DNA of 64,000 bases from Arthrobacter globiformis (GTDB taxonomy: Bacteria; Actinomycetota; Actinomycetes; Actinomycetales; Micrococcaceae): contig NZ_JAUSYZ010000001.1 in assembly GCF_030817195.1 (NCBI RefSeq), positions 3,038,001 to 3,102,000 on the forward strand, read 5' to 3'. The first letter of the stretch is position 1. Every line of letters starts with the position of its first letter. Position numbers and translations under genes: made by a program. Shown here in pieces: positions 45,049 to 54,039 of this stretch. The notes beneath the pieces were generated by a model. It saw only the letters and a program-made list of their open reading frames with translations, ran no database searches and was not told the DNA's origin.

Positions 45049-46617
45049 CTACAGAGCCGCCGGGTCCGGGAACAGTTGCTGCCGGAGGTCCTTCTTGCGG
45101 ATCTTCCCACTGGCCGTGCGCGGCATGTCGTCGACGAACACCACCGTCTTGGGGATCTTGTAGCGCGCGAGCCGGCCGTCGAGGTGTGCCCGGACCTGCT
45201 GTTCGGTCAGGCTGGCACCCTCGCGGACCACCACAACGGCGCGCGGCACTTCACCCCATTTGTCGTCCGGAACACCGATCACCGCGACACTCCCCACGGC
45301 GTCGATCTCGGCGATGGCCTGCTCCACCTCGGCCGGGTAGATGTTCTCGCCGCCGGAAATGATCATGTCCTTGAGCCGGTCCGAAACAAAGACAAACCCG
45401 TCCTGGTCCCGGTAGCCCATGTCTCCGGACTTGAACCAGCCGCCGTCGGCGTAGGACCCGGCGGTGGCGTCCGGCCGGTTCCAGTATTCGCGGATGACAT
45501 TGGGGCCCTTGATCTGGATTTCGCCCACGGTGCCCTGCTGGACCGGACCGCCGGCGGGGTCGGCGATCCGCACTTCGGTGAAGAAGTGCGGCAGGCCGGA
45601 GGAGCCTGCCTTGTCCCGGGACCGGGAGGCGGGCAGGGTGGTGGCACCCGGGGCGGTTTCCGTCATGCCGTAGCCGTTCGAGAAACGCAGTCCCCGGGCC
45701 TCGTAGGCTTCCAGGACCCGCAGGGGGACGGCGGACCCGCCGCAGGTGAGCTTGTTCAGGGAGGTGATGTCCGACGTCGGCCATTCCGGATGCTCGCAGA
45801 GCATCTGGTAGGTGGTGGGCACCCCGCTGATGGTGGTCACCCGGTGGCGTTCGATGAGCTGCAGGGTCCGCTGCGGATCGAACCTGGGCTCGAGGATCAC
45901 GGTTCCGCCCTTGAGCAGGGTGGGCAGGACACCCATGTCCAGCGACGCCACGTGGAACATCGGGGAGATCATCAAGGCAACGTCGGTGGAGGCGAAGTCG
46001 AAATCGGTGATGACGTTGATGCAGTTCCAGGTGATGTTTCCGTGCGTGAGCAGGGCGCCTTTGGGGTTGCCGGTGGTTCCGGACGTGTAAAGGATCATGG
46101 CGCCGTCGTCCAGGGTGACCGGCTCGTCCATGGGCTCGCTGCTGCCCGATGCCACGACGGCTTCATAGTCCTCGGCTGCTGCATGCGCGTTGGGCACGGG
46201 ACCGTTGCCAACCCCCGTGCCATCCCCGACGGCGATAAGCCGTCTGAGCGCTGTCCCCTCGGCAGCCGCCCGGGCCAGGGTACCCAAGTCCCCGGCGTAG
46301 ACCAAAGCGGCGGCGGAGCAGTCCTCCAGCTGGAACCTGATTTCCGGCGGTGCGAGCCGGGTGTTCAGGGGAACGAAGATCGCGCCCAGCTGGCCGCACG
46401 CGAAGAGGGTCTCCAGGAAGGCGGGGTGGTTCTCGCCGAGGTAGGCCACCCTGTCGCCCCTGGCCACGCCGCGGTCCCGCAGGGCGTTGGCGAGCCGGCA
46501 GCTGCGGTCGGCGAACTGTTCATAGCTGAGTTTCCGGTCCCCGGCGATGAGCGCCGTCTTGTCCCCGGATTTCGGGCGGCGCCGTTGCAGCCACGAGCCG
46601 ATGCCAAAATTTTCCAT
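45049..46617 (-). CDS. acyl-CoA synthetase, candidate hydroxycinnamate-CoA ligase
   Basis: This 522-aa ANL ligase has P-loop YTSGTTGNPKGALLTH, A5 NGYGMTETAPG, A7 WFKSGDMGYRDQDGF, A8 DRLKDMIISGGENIYPAEVE and the catalytic Lys in RTASGKIRKKDL. It is the last gene of the six-gene minus-strand operon, 42 nt after the MHS transporter. By cluster logic (CouL in Rhodococcus, PhdA in Corynebacterium) it would activate p-hydroxycinnamates to CoA thioesters. Sequence alone supports only a broad carboxylate-CoA ligase. Confidence 0.88.
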   Translation of the reverse strand: MENFGIGSWLQRRRPKSGDKTALIAGDRKLSYEQFADRSCRLANALRDRGVARGDRVAYLGENHPAFLETLFACGQLGAIFVPLNTRLAPPEIRFQLEDCSAAALVYAGDLGTLARAAAEGTALRRLIAVGDGTGVGNGPVPNAHAAAEDYEAVVASGSSEPMDEPVTLDDGAMILYTSGTTGNPKGALLTHGNITWNCINVITDFDFASTDVALMISPMFHVASLDMGVLPTLLKGGTVILEPRFDPQRTLQLIERHRVTTISGVPTTYQMLCEHPEWPTSDITSLNKLTCGGSAVPLRVLEAYEARGLRFSNGYGMTETAPGATTLPASRSRDKAGSSGLPHFFTEVRIADPAGGPVQQGTVGEIQIKGPNVIREYWNRPDATAGSYADGGWFKSGDMGYRDQDGFVFVSDRLKDMIISGGENIYPAEVEQAIAEIDAVGSVAVIGVPDDKWGEVPRAVVVVREGASLTEQQVRAHLDGRLARYKIPKTVVFVDDMPRTASGKIRKKDLRQQLFPDPAAL

Positions 46618-46659
46618 CGAGCATCCTTTCTTGTCTCAAACTAGTCCTTGCGCGGCTGC

Positions 46660-48009
46660 TTAGAGCCGGGCGGACTCCAAATCGTTGTTCTTGGGTTCCC
46701 GGGTAAGCAGGATGAAGATGATGGACACCACGGACATTCCGGCCAGGTACAGGGCCACGGAGCCGGTGTTCTGGCCCGAGTCCTTGAAAATCTGCGCCAC
46801 GATGCCGGGCGTGAAGCCCGCACCCAGAAGCGTTGCAAGCTGGTAGCCGAGGGACGCGCCGGTGTAGCGGGAGGTGGTGGCGAACTGTTCGGAGACGAAC
46901 GCCGCCATGGGTCCAAACAGGGTGGAGTGGATCATCAGCCCGATAGTGAAGGCCACGAAGATCAGGAAGATGTTGTTCGAGGACAGCAGCTGGAACATCG
47001 GCACGAGGTAGAGGATGAAGAGGACCAGCCCGCCGATCATCACCGGCCGGCGGCCCAGCCGGTCCGAGAGCCTGCCGCCCAGGACCACGAACGCAATGGA
47101 GATGAGCGAGGCGGCGGCGAAGGCGTACAGCACGCCCTGCCGTTCGGCGCCCTTGGAGACGGCGAAGGTCACCGAGAAGGTTGCCATCACCACCTGCAGG
47201 GCAAAGCCGGCGGCTCCGGCGAGCATGGTGAAGACCAGCGTCCGGGGGCGGCGCAGGACCTGCAGCAGGGGAAAGCGCGCGGCCGCGGTGCCGGTGGAGT
47301 CCTTGCTCTTTGCCAGCGCTTCCTGCTCGATGGCCGCCCTGAAGATGGGGCTCTCGGAGACCTTGAGCCGGACGAACATCCCGACGATCAACAGGACGAA
47401 CGAGAGCAGGAACGGCACCCGCCAGCCCCAAGAGAGAAACTGCTCGTTGGGCAGGGCGGCGAAGGCGCCCATGATGAGGGTGCCCAGGACGGCTCCCGAG
47501 GGTGCGCCCGCGTTGACGAAGGAGGCCGCGAAGCCGCGCCGTCCGGACTCGGAATGCTCCAGTGCCATCAACGCCGCTCCGCCCCATTCGCCGCCCACGG
47601 CGATGCCCTGGAACACGCGGAGGATCACCAGCAGGACGGCGCCCCACGGGCCGGCCACCGAAGCGTCGGGAATGACGCCGATCAGGGTGGAGGCCACGCC
47701 CATGACCGCCATGGAAACGATCAGCATCCCCTTGCGGCCCACCCTGTCACCGAAGTGTCCGAAGATGATGCCGCCGAGGGGCCGGGCCACATAGCCGGCG
47801 GCGAAGGTCCCGTAGGCGGCCACAACGCCCACCCAGTCGTCGAGCCCGGAGAAGAAGACTTTAGGGAAGACCACCGCGGCGGCGGTGGCGTAGAGCAGGA
47901 AGTCGTAGTACTCGATGGTGCTGCCCAGATAGCTGGAGGCGATGACGGTGCGGGCTTCCCTGCGCCGGGCCGTCACATCCATGGTCTGAAGCTGCGAAGT
48001 TTGGGACAT
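46660..48009 (-). CDS. MFS transporter, MHS (metabolite:H+ symporter) family
   Basis: This 449-aa, 12-helix permease has the MHS signatures STIEYYDFLLY near residue 30, RPLGGIIFGHFGDRVGRKG (~80-98) and RVFQGIAVGGEWGGA (~140). MHS members take up organic acids. The homologous position in cou/phd clusters is held by CouT/PhdT, so phenylpropanoid uptake is likely. Confidence 0.9.
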   Translation of the reverse strand: MSQTSQLQTMDVTARRREARTVIASSYLGSTIEYYDFLLYATAAAVVFPKVFFSGLDDWVGVVAAYGTFAAGYVARPLGGIIFGHFGDRVGRKGMLIVSMAVMGVASTLIGVIPDASVAGPWGAVLLVILRVFQGIAVGGEWGGAALMALEHSESGRRGFAASFVNAGAPSGAVLGTLIMGAFAALPNEQFLSWGWRVPFLLSFVLLIVGMFVRLKVSESPIFRAAIEQEALAKSKDSTGTAAARFPLLQVLRRPRTLVFTMLAGAAGFALQVVMATFSVTFAVSKGAERQGVLYAFAAASLISIAFVVLGGRLSDRLGRRPVMIGGLVLFILYLVPMFQLLSSNNIFLIFVAFTIGLMIHSTLFGPMAAFVSEQFATTSRYTGASLGYQLATLLGAGFTPGIVAQIFKDSGQNTGSVALYLAGMSVVSIIFILLTREPKNNDLESARL

Positions 48010-48075
48010 CGTTGTTCCTTACTGCACGTGCGGGTGGGGGGAGGTTTACAGAAGCGGGCTACTTGTAGGAACGGC

Positions 48076-48531
48076 TTACTTGTAGAAGCGGGCGAGGAAT
48101 TCGGCCACGACGGCGGGGCGCTCCTGGCCTTCAATCTCGATGGTGTTGGACACCTTGATCTGGGCGCCGCCCTTGACCTCGGTAACCTCGGCGATGGTGG
48201 CCCGCATGCGGATCCGGGAACCCACCTTCACCGGGGACGTGAACCGGACCTTGTCCAGGCCGTAGTTGACCTTGGTGGTGACGCCGTCGACGTCGAACAG
48301 CTCGCCCCAGAACGGGATGATGAGCGAGAGCGTGAGGAAGCCGTGCGCGATCGGGGCGCCGAACGGGCCGTCCTTGGCGCGCACGGGGTCCACGTGGATC
48401 CACTGGTCGTCGCCCGTGGCGTCGGCGAATTTGTTGATCTGTTCCTGGGTGATTTCGCGGTATTCCGTGACGCCGAGGTCGGTGCCGGCGAGGGTGAGCA
48501 GTTTGTCGAAGTCGACGACGAGGTTGGGCAT
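48076..48531 (-). CDS. MaoC-family enoyl-CoA hydratase
   Basis: This 151-aa hot-dog-fold hydratase has the catalytic motif ATGDDQWIHVDPVRAKDGPFG (split: ATGDDQWIHVD, then GPFG) near residues 39-57 and IAHGFLTLSL. It hydrates trans-2-enoyl-CoA. In CouM/PhdC-type pathways this step hydrates hydroxycinnamoyl-CoA to the beta-hydroxy intermediate. It lies 102 nt after the acyl-CoA dehydrogenase gene, across a hairpin. Confidence 0.9.
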   Translation of the reverse strand: MPNLVVDFDKLLTLAGTDLGVTEYREITQEQINKFADATGDDQWIHVDPVRAKDGPFGAPIAHGFLTLSLIIPFWGELFDVDGVTTKVNYGLDKVRFTSPVKVGSRIRMRATIAEVTEVKGGAQIKVSNTIEIEGQERPAVVAEFLARFYK

Positions 48532-48581
48532 GTGATGCCTCCTTGGGTGATGGTTTTCGGTTGCTTTGGGGTTGCGGAAGT

Positions 48582-48611
48582 CCGACGGCGGTGCGGTGCT
48601 GCCGCCGTCGG
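48582..48611 (-). other. intercistronic hairpin in the catabolic operon
   Basis: A perfect 10-bp stem, CCGACGGCGG/CCGCCGTCGG (48582-48591 and 48602-48611), lies between the dehydrogenase and MaoC genes. There is no T tract on the minus strand, so it may be an RNA processing or stability element rather than a full terminator. Confidence 0.5.
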
Positions 48612-48633
48612 GTTTGGGTTGGTGGTGCTTCAG

Positions 48634-49878
48634 TTAGCGGGTGAAGGCACTTTCGCCGGTGAGGGCGCGGCCGATGATGAGGGCGTTGATGTCGTGGGTG
48701 CCTTCGTAGGAATAGACGGCTTCGGCGTCGGCGTGGAAACGGGCGACGTCGGCGGCGAGCGTGATGCCGTTGCCGCCCACCACTTCGCGGGCCAGTGCGA
48801 CGGTGTCGCGCATGAACAGGCTGGTCTGCATCTTGGCCAGGGCGGAGTCCTGGTCCCGATAGATGCCCTTGGCCTGCTGTTCGGTCAGCCGGACCACGAG
48901 GGACAGGCTGGCCGTGATGTTGCCGAGCATCCGGGCGAGCTTTTCCTGGACCAGCTGGAAGGAGCCGAGCGGGCGGCCGAACTGGCTGCGCCCGGTGACG
49001 TACCGGAGGGCCGCTTCGAATGCCCCGGCCTGGATGCCGGTGGCGATCCAGGCGACGTCCGAGCGCATCGCCCGGAGCATCGCTGCGACATCGCGGAACG
49101 AGTTCACGTTGTGCAGCCGCATGGCTTCGGGCACGCGCACGCCGTCGAGCGTGATGTGGGCATTCTGCATCATCCGCAGCGAGGTCTTCCCGTGGATCTT
49201 TTCCAGGGAGACGCCGTCCGCGGTCCTGTCCACGACGAAGGCTTTGACCTGTCCGTCGGCGGTGTCGCGGGCGAACACGGCAAGGACGTCCGCGGTAGAG
49301 GCACCGCCGATCCAGCGCTTGGCACCGTCCAGAATCCAGCTGCCGTCGCTTTCCCGGCGGGCCGTGGTGGACAGGCCGCCGGCGATGTCCGAGCCGTGCT
49401 CGGGCTCGGTCAGGGAGAAGACGCCTTTGAACGAGAAGTCGATGACCTTCGGCATCCACTCGGCCTGCTGCTCCGTCGAGGCGCCCACCCGGATGGCGGT
49501 GCGGAACAGGCCCGCCTGGGCGGTGTACCAGGTGGCCAGCGACGCGTCAGTGCGGGCGAGCTCGAAGATCCGGAAGCCCTGGTAGATGCCGCGGGCGGGC
49601 GCCTGGAATGGCTCCATGAGATTGAGGTCGATGAGCGGCTGCGCCAGCTGCTCCGGGAATTCGCCGCGCTCCCAGTAGTCGGCCAGCAGGGGCTTGGCCT
49701 GGCGGTCCAGGAAGTCCCGGAGCCGTGCGAGGACCTGGCGCTCCTCGACTGTGAGGAGCGCTTCGGCGTCGTACCAGTCAGCCACCGCGTAGAGCCGGTC
49801 CTGCGCTGCCGTCCCGCCGTCCTGCCCGATGTCCTCTTGCGTTTGGGCACCTAAGGCGGCTGCCGCCGTCGTCGTCAT
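48634..49878 (-). CDS. acyl-CoA dehydrogenase
   Basis: This 414-aa FAD enzyme has FSLTEPEHGSD (flavin/substrate loop), RSQFGRPLGSFQLVQ and the C-terminal YEGTHDINALIIGRA with the catalytic Glu typical of glutaryl-CoA-dehydrogenase-like members. It would introduce the 2,3 double bond into saturated acyl-CoA. In a phd-type route this lets dihydro-phenylpropanoids enter as cinnamoyl-CoAs. Its ATG lies 1 nt after the amidohydrolase stop. Confidence 0.92.
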   Translation of the reverse strand: MTTTAAAALGAQTQEDIGQDGGTAAQDRLYAVADWYDAEALLTVEERQVLARLRDFLDRQAKPLLADYWERGEFPEQLAQPLIDLNLMEPFQAPARGIYQGFRIFELARTDASLATWYTAQAGLFRTAIRVGASTEQQAEWMPKVIDFSFKGVFSLTEPEHGSDIAGGLSTTARRESDGSWILDGAKRWIGGASTADVLAVFARDTADGQVKAFVVDRTADGVSLEKIHGKTSLRMMQNAHITLDGVRVPEAMRLHNVNSFRDVAAMLRAMRSDVAWIATGIQAGAFEAALRYVTGRSQFGRPLGSFQLVQEKLARMLGNITASLSLVVRLTEQQAKGIYRDQDSALAKMQTSLFMRDTVALAREVVGGNGITLAADVARFHADAEAVYSYEGTHDINALIIGRALTGESAFTR

Positions 49879-49879
49879 C

Positions 49880-50773
49880 TCAGGCCCCCAAACCGAGAAG
49901 CCGGACGGCGTTGTGCTTGAGGATCTTCGGCCGCACCTCGTCCTTCAGGGGCAGGTCCGCGAAGGCACCCAGCCACTTCTGCGGCGTGATGAGCGGGAAA
50001 TCAGTGCCGAAGAGGACCTTGTCCTGCAGGAACGAGTTGGACGCCTTCACCAGCGACTCCGGGAAGTATTTGGGCGACCAGCCGGAGAGGTCGATGAACA
50101 CATTCGCCTTGTGCGTGGCGATGGAGTTGGCCTCGTCCTGCCAGGGCACCGAGGGGTGGGCCATGATGATCTGCAGCCCCGGGAAATCTGCGGCAACGGC
50201 GTCCAGCAGCAGCGGGTTGGAGTAGGCAAGCTTGATGCCGTATCCGCCGGGCAGCCCGGCGCCCATGCCGTTCTGCCCGGTGTGGAAAATGGCGGGCAGG
50301 CCAAGTTCCTGGAGCGTTTCCCAAAGCGGGTAGAAGCGCTCGTTGGAGGGGTCGAAGCCCTGCAGGCTGGGGTGGAACTTGAAGCCCCGGGCGCCCAGTT
50401 CAACGCCCTGGTGCTTGGCGCCGGCGATCGCGTCCTCGCCGGTGCGGGGGTCGACGCTGCCAAAGGGGATGAGGACGTCGTTGTTCCGGGCGGCGCCGGC
50501 GATCAGTTCGGGAATGCTGTTGGGCTCGTGCTTGAGCTGGGTCCGCGCGTCCACGGTGAAGACGACGGCGGCCATGTTCAGTTCGCGGTAGACCTCGGCG
50601 ATGCGGTCCAGGGACGGGGTGCGGTCCTCGGCCTTGAAGTACTTCGCCGAGGCCTCGGTCAGGGCTTCAGGCAGGGAGCCGTGGCCGCAGCTGTCCACTT
50701 CGAGGTGAACGTGCATGTCGATCGCGTCGAGCTTTGCAGCATCGATGCCCGGTTCATAGCGGGTGGTGGCCAT
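49880..50773 (-). CDS. amidohydrolase-2-family protein (CouO-like)
   Basis: This 297-aa TIM-barrel amidohydrolase has AIDMHVHLE (metal HxH, ~residue 19), KFHPSLQGFDP, IFHTGQNG, IIMAHPSVPW and FGTDFPLI (catalytic Asp). Members include ACMSD-type decarboxylases and the CouO hydrolase that cleaves the beta-keto acyl-CoA. ATG 50773 is 1 nt after the SDR stop; longer frames upstream are the antisense of the SDR. Confidence 0.88.
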   Translation of the reverse strand: MATTRYEPGIDAAKLDAIDMHVHLEVDSCGHGSLPEALTEASAKYFKAEDRTPSLDRIAEVYRELNMAAVVFTVDARTQLKHEPNSIPELIAGAARNNDVLIPFGSVDPRTGEDAIAGAKHQGVELGARGFKFHPSLQGFDPSNERFYPLWETLQELGLPAIFHTGQNGMGAGLPGGYGIKLAYSNPLLLDAVAADFPGLQIIMAHPSVPWQDEANSIATHKANVFIDLSGWSPKYFPESLVKASNSFLQDKVLFGTDFPLITPQKWLGAFADLPLKDEVRPKILKHNAVRLLGLGA

Positions 50774-50774
50774 G

Positions 50775-51749
50775 TCAGCGGACCTGCGCCGGTTCGGGCT
50801 GGACGGGTTCGGGCTGGACCGGCCGGGACTCGGGCTGCAGCTCTGCCGGGAGCGGCAGGAACTCCTCACCAACGCTCTGCAGGGTTTCCTGGTTGAAGAG
50901 GGTTCCGGCCTTCCCGCGCAGCGCCTCGTAGCTCCAGCCGCCGTCGCGGTATTCGGTGGTGGCCGCGGTCGGGTGCGTCCAGACCTGCAGGCGGTCCCCG
51001 CCCGCGCCGATGGCCTGGCCGGTGATGCCGGCGGCCTCGTCGGAGGCAAGGAAGGCAATCAGGCCGGCCACGTCGTCGGCCGTTCCGAAGCCCAGGTCGT
51101 GGCGGAAGAAGGACGGCATGGTCTCCCCGCGCTCGTCCGCCTCCACAGCCTTCTGAAAGTAGGGGACTGTCTTGGTCATGGCGGTGGCGGCCACCGGGAT
51201 GACGGCGTTGGCGGTGACGCCTGCCTTCTTCATTTCCAGGGCCCATGTCCGCACCATGCCGACGATGCCGGCCTTGGCAGCCGCGTAGTTGGTCTGGCCG
51301 AAGGTGCCGCGCTGGCCGGTAGGGGAGCCGATGGTGATGATGCGGCCGGAAACGCCATTTTCCTTGAAGTAGGCGAAGGCCTCGCGGACACAGGTGAAGG
51401 TGCCGCGGAGGTGGACGTTGATGACGGCGTCGAAGTCCTCGTCGGTCATCTTCAGCAGGCTCTTGTCGCGGAGGATGCCCGCGTTGGTGACCAGGATGTC
51501 GAGGCGGCCAAAGGCGTTGACCGCGGCCTGGACCAGTTGCTTGGCAACCTCCGAGCTGCCGACGGGAGCGACGACGGCGGCCGCCTTACCGCCGTCGGCC
51601 TCGATGGTCCGGACGGCTTCCGCCGCGACGTCGGCGTCAACGTCGTTGATGACGACGGCGGCGCCTTGGCGGGCGAGTTCCCGGGCATAGGCCAGGCCCA
51701 GCCCCCGGCCGCTCCCTGTGACGATTGCTACTTTGCCTGACAGGCTCAT
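50775..51749 (-). CDS. short-chain dehydrogenase/reductase with C-terminal extension (CouN-like)
   Basis: This 324-aa enzyme has the NAD(P) loop TGSGRGLGLAYA (~residue 11), NAG (~90), Ser in TIGSPTGQRG and the YAAAKAG catalytic pair (~155). It is about 70 residues longer than common SDRs. The extension (WSYEALRGKAGTLF) resembles that of (3R)-hydroxyacyl-CoA dehydrogenases of the HSD17B4 type and ends in a Pro/Glu/Gln repeat (VQPEPVQPEP). It is the first gene of the catabolic operon and would oxidise the beta-hydroxyacyl-CoA. Confidence 0.9.
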   Translation of the reverse strand: MSLSGKVAIVTGSGRGLGLAYARELARQGAAVVINDVDADVAAEAVRTIEADGGKAAAVVAPVGSSEVAKQLVQAAVNAFGRLDILVTNAGILRDKSLLKMTDEDFDAVINVHLRGTFTCVREAFAYFKENGVSGRIITIGSPTGQRGTFGQTNYAAAKAGIVGMVRTWALEMKKAGVTANAVIPVAATAMTKTVPYFQKAVEADERGETMPSFFRHDLGFGTADDVAGLIAFLASDEAAGITGQAIGAGGDRLQVWTHPTAATTEYRDGGWSYEALRGKAGTLFNQETLQSVGEEFLPLPAELQPESRPVQPEPVQPEPAQVR

Positions 51750-51828
51750 TGCTGCTCCTTTGCTAGCCGATCGTGCATCCTTGCCTCCGGCATGGGATGC
51801 TGTTCTGTATCAATGAAAATCTGGATAG

Positions 51829-51859
51829 TTGAAAATGTCAATGATTAATTTCGTTCATT
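51829..51859. promoter_or_regulatory. candidate MarR operator in the divergent promoter
   Basis: TTGA-N5-TCAAT (51829-51842) overlaps a perfect -35 TTGACA on the minus strand (51841-51836), with TTTCAT 17 bp further on. A second inverted repeat, AATGA-N10-TCATT (51840-51859), overlaps it and reaches the marR ribosome-binding site. Binding here could repress both directions. Confidence 0.6.
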
Positions 51860-51871
51860 ATTGGAGGATCC

Positions 51872-52351
51872 ATGACTGAGACGGTGACGGGGCAGCCCGC
51901 CCCCGCGGCGGACAAGCTTGTTCCGGCCTCCATCAGCAGCGACGCCGGCTTTCTCCTGGCGAAGCTCCATGCCGCGGGATCGGTGGTTAATAATCGGGCG
52001 CTGGAGGAGCATGACCTCAAGGAGCGCTCGTATTCAGTGCTGGCCCTGGCCGCGAGCGGCCTTGAACCGAGCCAGCGCGAGATGGCTGATTTTCTCAGCC
52101 TGGACCCCAGCCAGATCGTCTCCCTGGTGGATGACCTGGAGAAGCGCGGCCTGGTGCTGAGGGCGCCCGGCCGGCAGGACCGGCGGGCCAAGATCGTGAC
52201 GGCGACCCCCGAGGGGCAGAAGCTGTTCGCCGCAGCTACGAAGTCGACCCGCCGGGCCGAGTCGGAGGCGCTGGACCGACTGGACCGGGAGGAAGTGGCC
52301 GAGCTGAAGCGCCTGCTCCGCAAGGCGCTGTGGCCCAGCCTGGAGGGATAG
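51872..52351 (+). CDS. MarR-family transcriptional regulator (CouR/PhdR-like)
   Basis: This 159-aa protein has a winged helix-turn-helix (SQREMADFLSLDPSQIVSLV, then DDLEKRGLVLRAPGRQDRRA), the classical MarR recognition helix and wing. It is divergent from the six-gene catabolic operon. CouR and PhdR, its functional counterparts, are MarR repressors released by hydroxycinnamoyl-CoA; the ligand here is inferred. GGAGGA precedes ATG 51872. Confidence 0.9.
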   Translation: MTETVTGQPAPAADKLVPASISSDAGFLLAKLHAAGSVVNNRALEEHDLKERSYSVLALAASGLEPSQREMADFLSLDPSQIVSLVDDLEKRGLVLRAPGRQDRRAKIVTATPEGQKLFAAATKSTRRAESEALDRLDREEVAELKRLLRKALWPSLEG

Positions 52352-52373
52352 CGGAGCAGGCGCTCACGGACCC

Positions 52374-53801
52374 TTACTGTCCGGGCGTCCAGTCGCGATC
52401 GTTGATGAACTCGGCCGGGCGGAATTCCACGTAGTTGGCGCCGTCCAGTTTCAGCGACGTTGCGGTCGCCTGCAGATCGGCGGTGGTGGCCCCGGAGTCC
52501 CAGTGGCCGGTTTGGAGCCGCTGGTCCATGGCGTCGATGGCGGCCACATTCTCGGCCACTGTGAAGTTGCAGTGCCCTGCCCGGCTGACGAAGGCCTGGC
52601 GGAACAGGGCGTTTTTGCCCGCCTGACGAACTGTTTCTGCGTACTCTTCCTGGTATTCGATGGGGGCCAGGAGATCCACCGTGGTGTGGGTGGCCAGCAG
52701 CGGCACCTGAAGCTCGCCGGTGGGGGTGGAGGTCCGGAGCATCCACTGGAGACCCTGACTGCTGGGCTCGATGTCGGCGTTGGCCGTGAGCGTGGAAAGG
52801 TCGCCGTTCAGGTTCAGGCCGGCCTTGCCGTACATGTGCTCCACCAGTTGGCGCTGAGCTGAGGACTGCAGGAGTTTTGAGTAGTCGACGCCCGCAGTCC
52901 AGCCGCTGTCGCCACCGGCGGCGTTGACGATCGCGTGGCGCCGTTCGATCACCGTGGGGAGTGTGTCGAGGACCAGCTTTCCCTGGGCCGCTGCCAGCGC
53001 GTCCGGGCTGTTCGCGTCAACCCCGTCGAGTTCGGTAGGGGTATTCAGGAGCGCGGCCACCAGTGCGAGCCTTGCCCGGCCTTCCGGGGATGCGCTGGCG
53101 TGTTGCAGGGCTGCTTTCAGCGCGGCAATGGTCTCGGCAGACTCCTCCGGGGTGGTGAAGCCGGTGAGGCGGATGTCCTGCCCGGGAAGGAGAAGTTGCG
53201 CCGCAGCGTAGGCCGCATCGAGCTGGTAGTTGTTCAGCGCAACGCCGCCGCCCACCAGGCCGCAGGTGCTGACGGCGCCGTCGATGCCGGAGTCCGGGAT
53301 TTCCGCCATCATGCTCGTCACGAGGCCTCCCATGGACCGTCCGACGGCGATGACCCGGCCTGCCTTGCCGAAGTGCTCCTCGAAAGCTGCCAGGGTGCCG
53401 AGTTGGTCCTGGGCTGCGGTCTGGAGGGCCCAGCCGGTGGTGGCGTAGGACGAGGACGCGACGGCGTAGCCCCGTGCCACCAGCTGGCTGGCCGTGGGGG
53501 CGAATCCTGCGTCCCAGGCGGGGTTGGCAGGTCCCGGGCGGAAGCCATGGGCAAAGAGGACCAGCTTCCCGTTCCAGTTCGCAGGCACCTCGGCCCGCCA
53601 CGCTGCCCCGCCCGGAAGGATACCGGTGGGGACGGCGGGGGTTGCTGTCGATGGCGTGGCTGCCGCGAGCGACGGCGCCGAAGCATCCGCGCGCGGCTGG
53701 GCTGCCAAGGCGGCCGGGGATGCGGAGGCTGCAGCGAGGAGGGCGGCAAGGGCTGATGTCGAAGCGATGGTGCGGCAGCTTTGGCGCAGTGTACGGGTCA
53801 T
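52374..53801 (-). CDS. secreted alpha/beta-hydrolase
   Basis: This 475-aa protein has a Sec signal peptide (MTRTLRQSCRTIASTSALAA, cleavage probably after LAA near residue 34). It then has an alpha/beta-hydrolase domain with oxyanion HGFRPGP, nucleophile elbow GRSMGG, the Asp region THTTVDLLAP and His in RAGHCNF. It is probably an extracellular esterase or lipase. I chose ATG 53801 with AGAGG upstream; TTG 53843 is less likely. A MarR-type operator like that of the neighbouring cluster lies upstream, so a phenolic-ester substrate is possible. Confidence 0.85.
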   Translation of the reverse strand: MTRTLRQSCRTIASTSALAALLAAASASPAALAAQPRADASAPSLAAATPSTATPAVPTGILPGGAAWRAEVPANWNGKLVLFAHGFRPGPANPAWDAGFAPTASQLVARGYAVASSSYATTGWALQTAAQDQLGTLAAFEEHFGKAGRVIAVGRSMGGLVTSMMAEIPDSGIDGAVSTCGLVGGGVALNNYQLDAAYAAAQLLLPGQDIRLTGFTTPEESAETIAALKAALQHASASPEGRARLALVAALLNTPTELDGVDANSPDALAAAQGKLVLDTLPTVIERRHAIVNAAGGDSGWTAGVDYSKLLQSSAQRQLVEHMYGKAGLNLNGDLSTLTANADIEPSSQGLQWMLRTSTPTGELQVPLLATHTTVDLLAPIEYQEEYAETVRQAGKNALFRQAFVSRAGHCNFTVAENVAAIDAMDQRLQTGHWDSGATTADLQATATSLKLDGANYVEFRPAEFINDRDWTPGQ

Positions 53802-53861
53802 TCGGGCAACCTCTGTCAGTCGAAGTAAACTTGAATCGGACAACTAATGCTTATCTTAATG

Positions 53862-53876
53862 ATTGATATTGTCAAT
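53862..53876 (-). promoter_or_regulatory. second copy of the MarR-type operator
   Basis: ATTGA-TATTG-TCAAT is a perfect 5+5 inverted repeat. As at 51829, it overlaps a minus-strand TTGACA (53875-53870), with AAGCAT 17 bp downstream as a possible -10. It controls the secreted hydrolase. Confidence 0.6.
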
Positions 53877-54039
53877 GAATTTACAATTCGGCCAACTGAA
53901 CTCCGACCAACCGGTCGTCAAAGGCCGCCATCGGGCGTCCTTCGCCGCGGGCCTGGGCATGTACCATCGCTGGTTTACGTGCTGCTGGTGAACCTGCTGT
54001 AGCTGTCTCCAGCCGGGCTGGTCTCGTAGTGTTTGGTAA

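Noticed and set aside
46648..49854. A 1068-codon open frame on the plus strand
   Set aside because: It is antisense to the MHS, MaoC and acyl-CoA dehydrogenase genes, which have clear family motifs. Long opposite frames are common in high-GC DNA.
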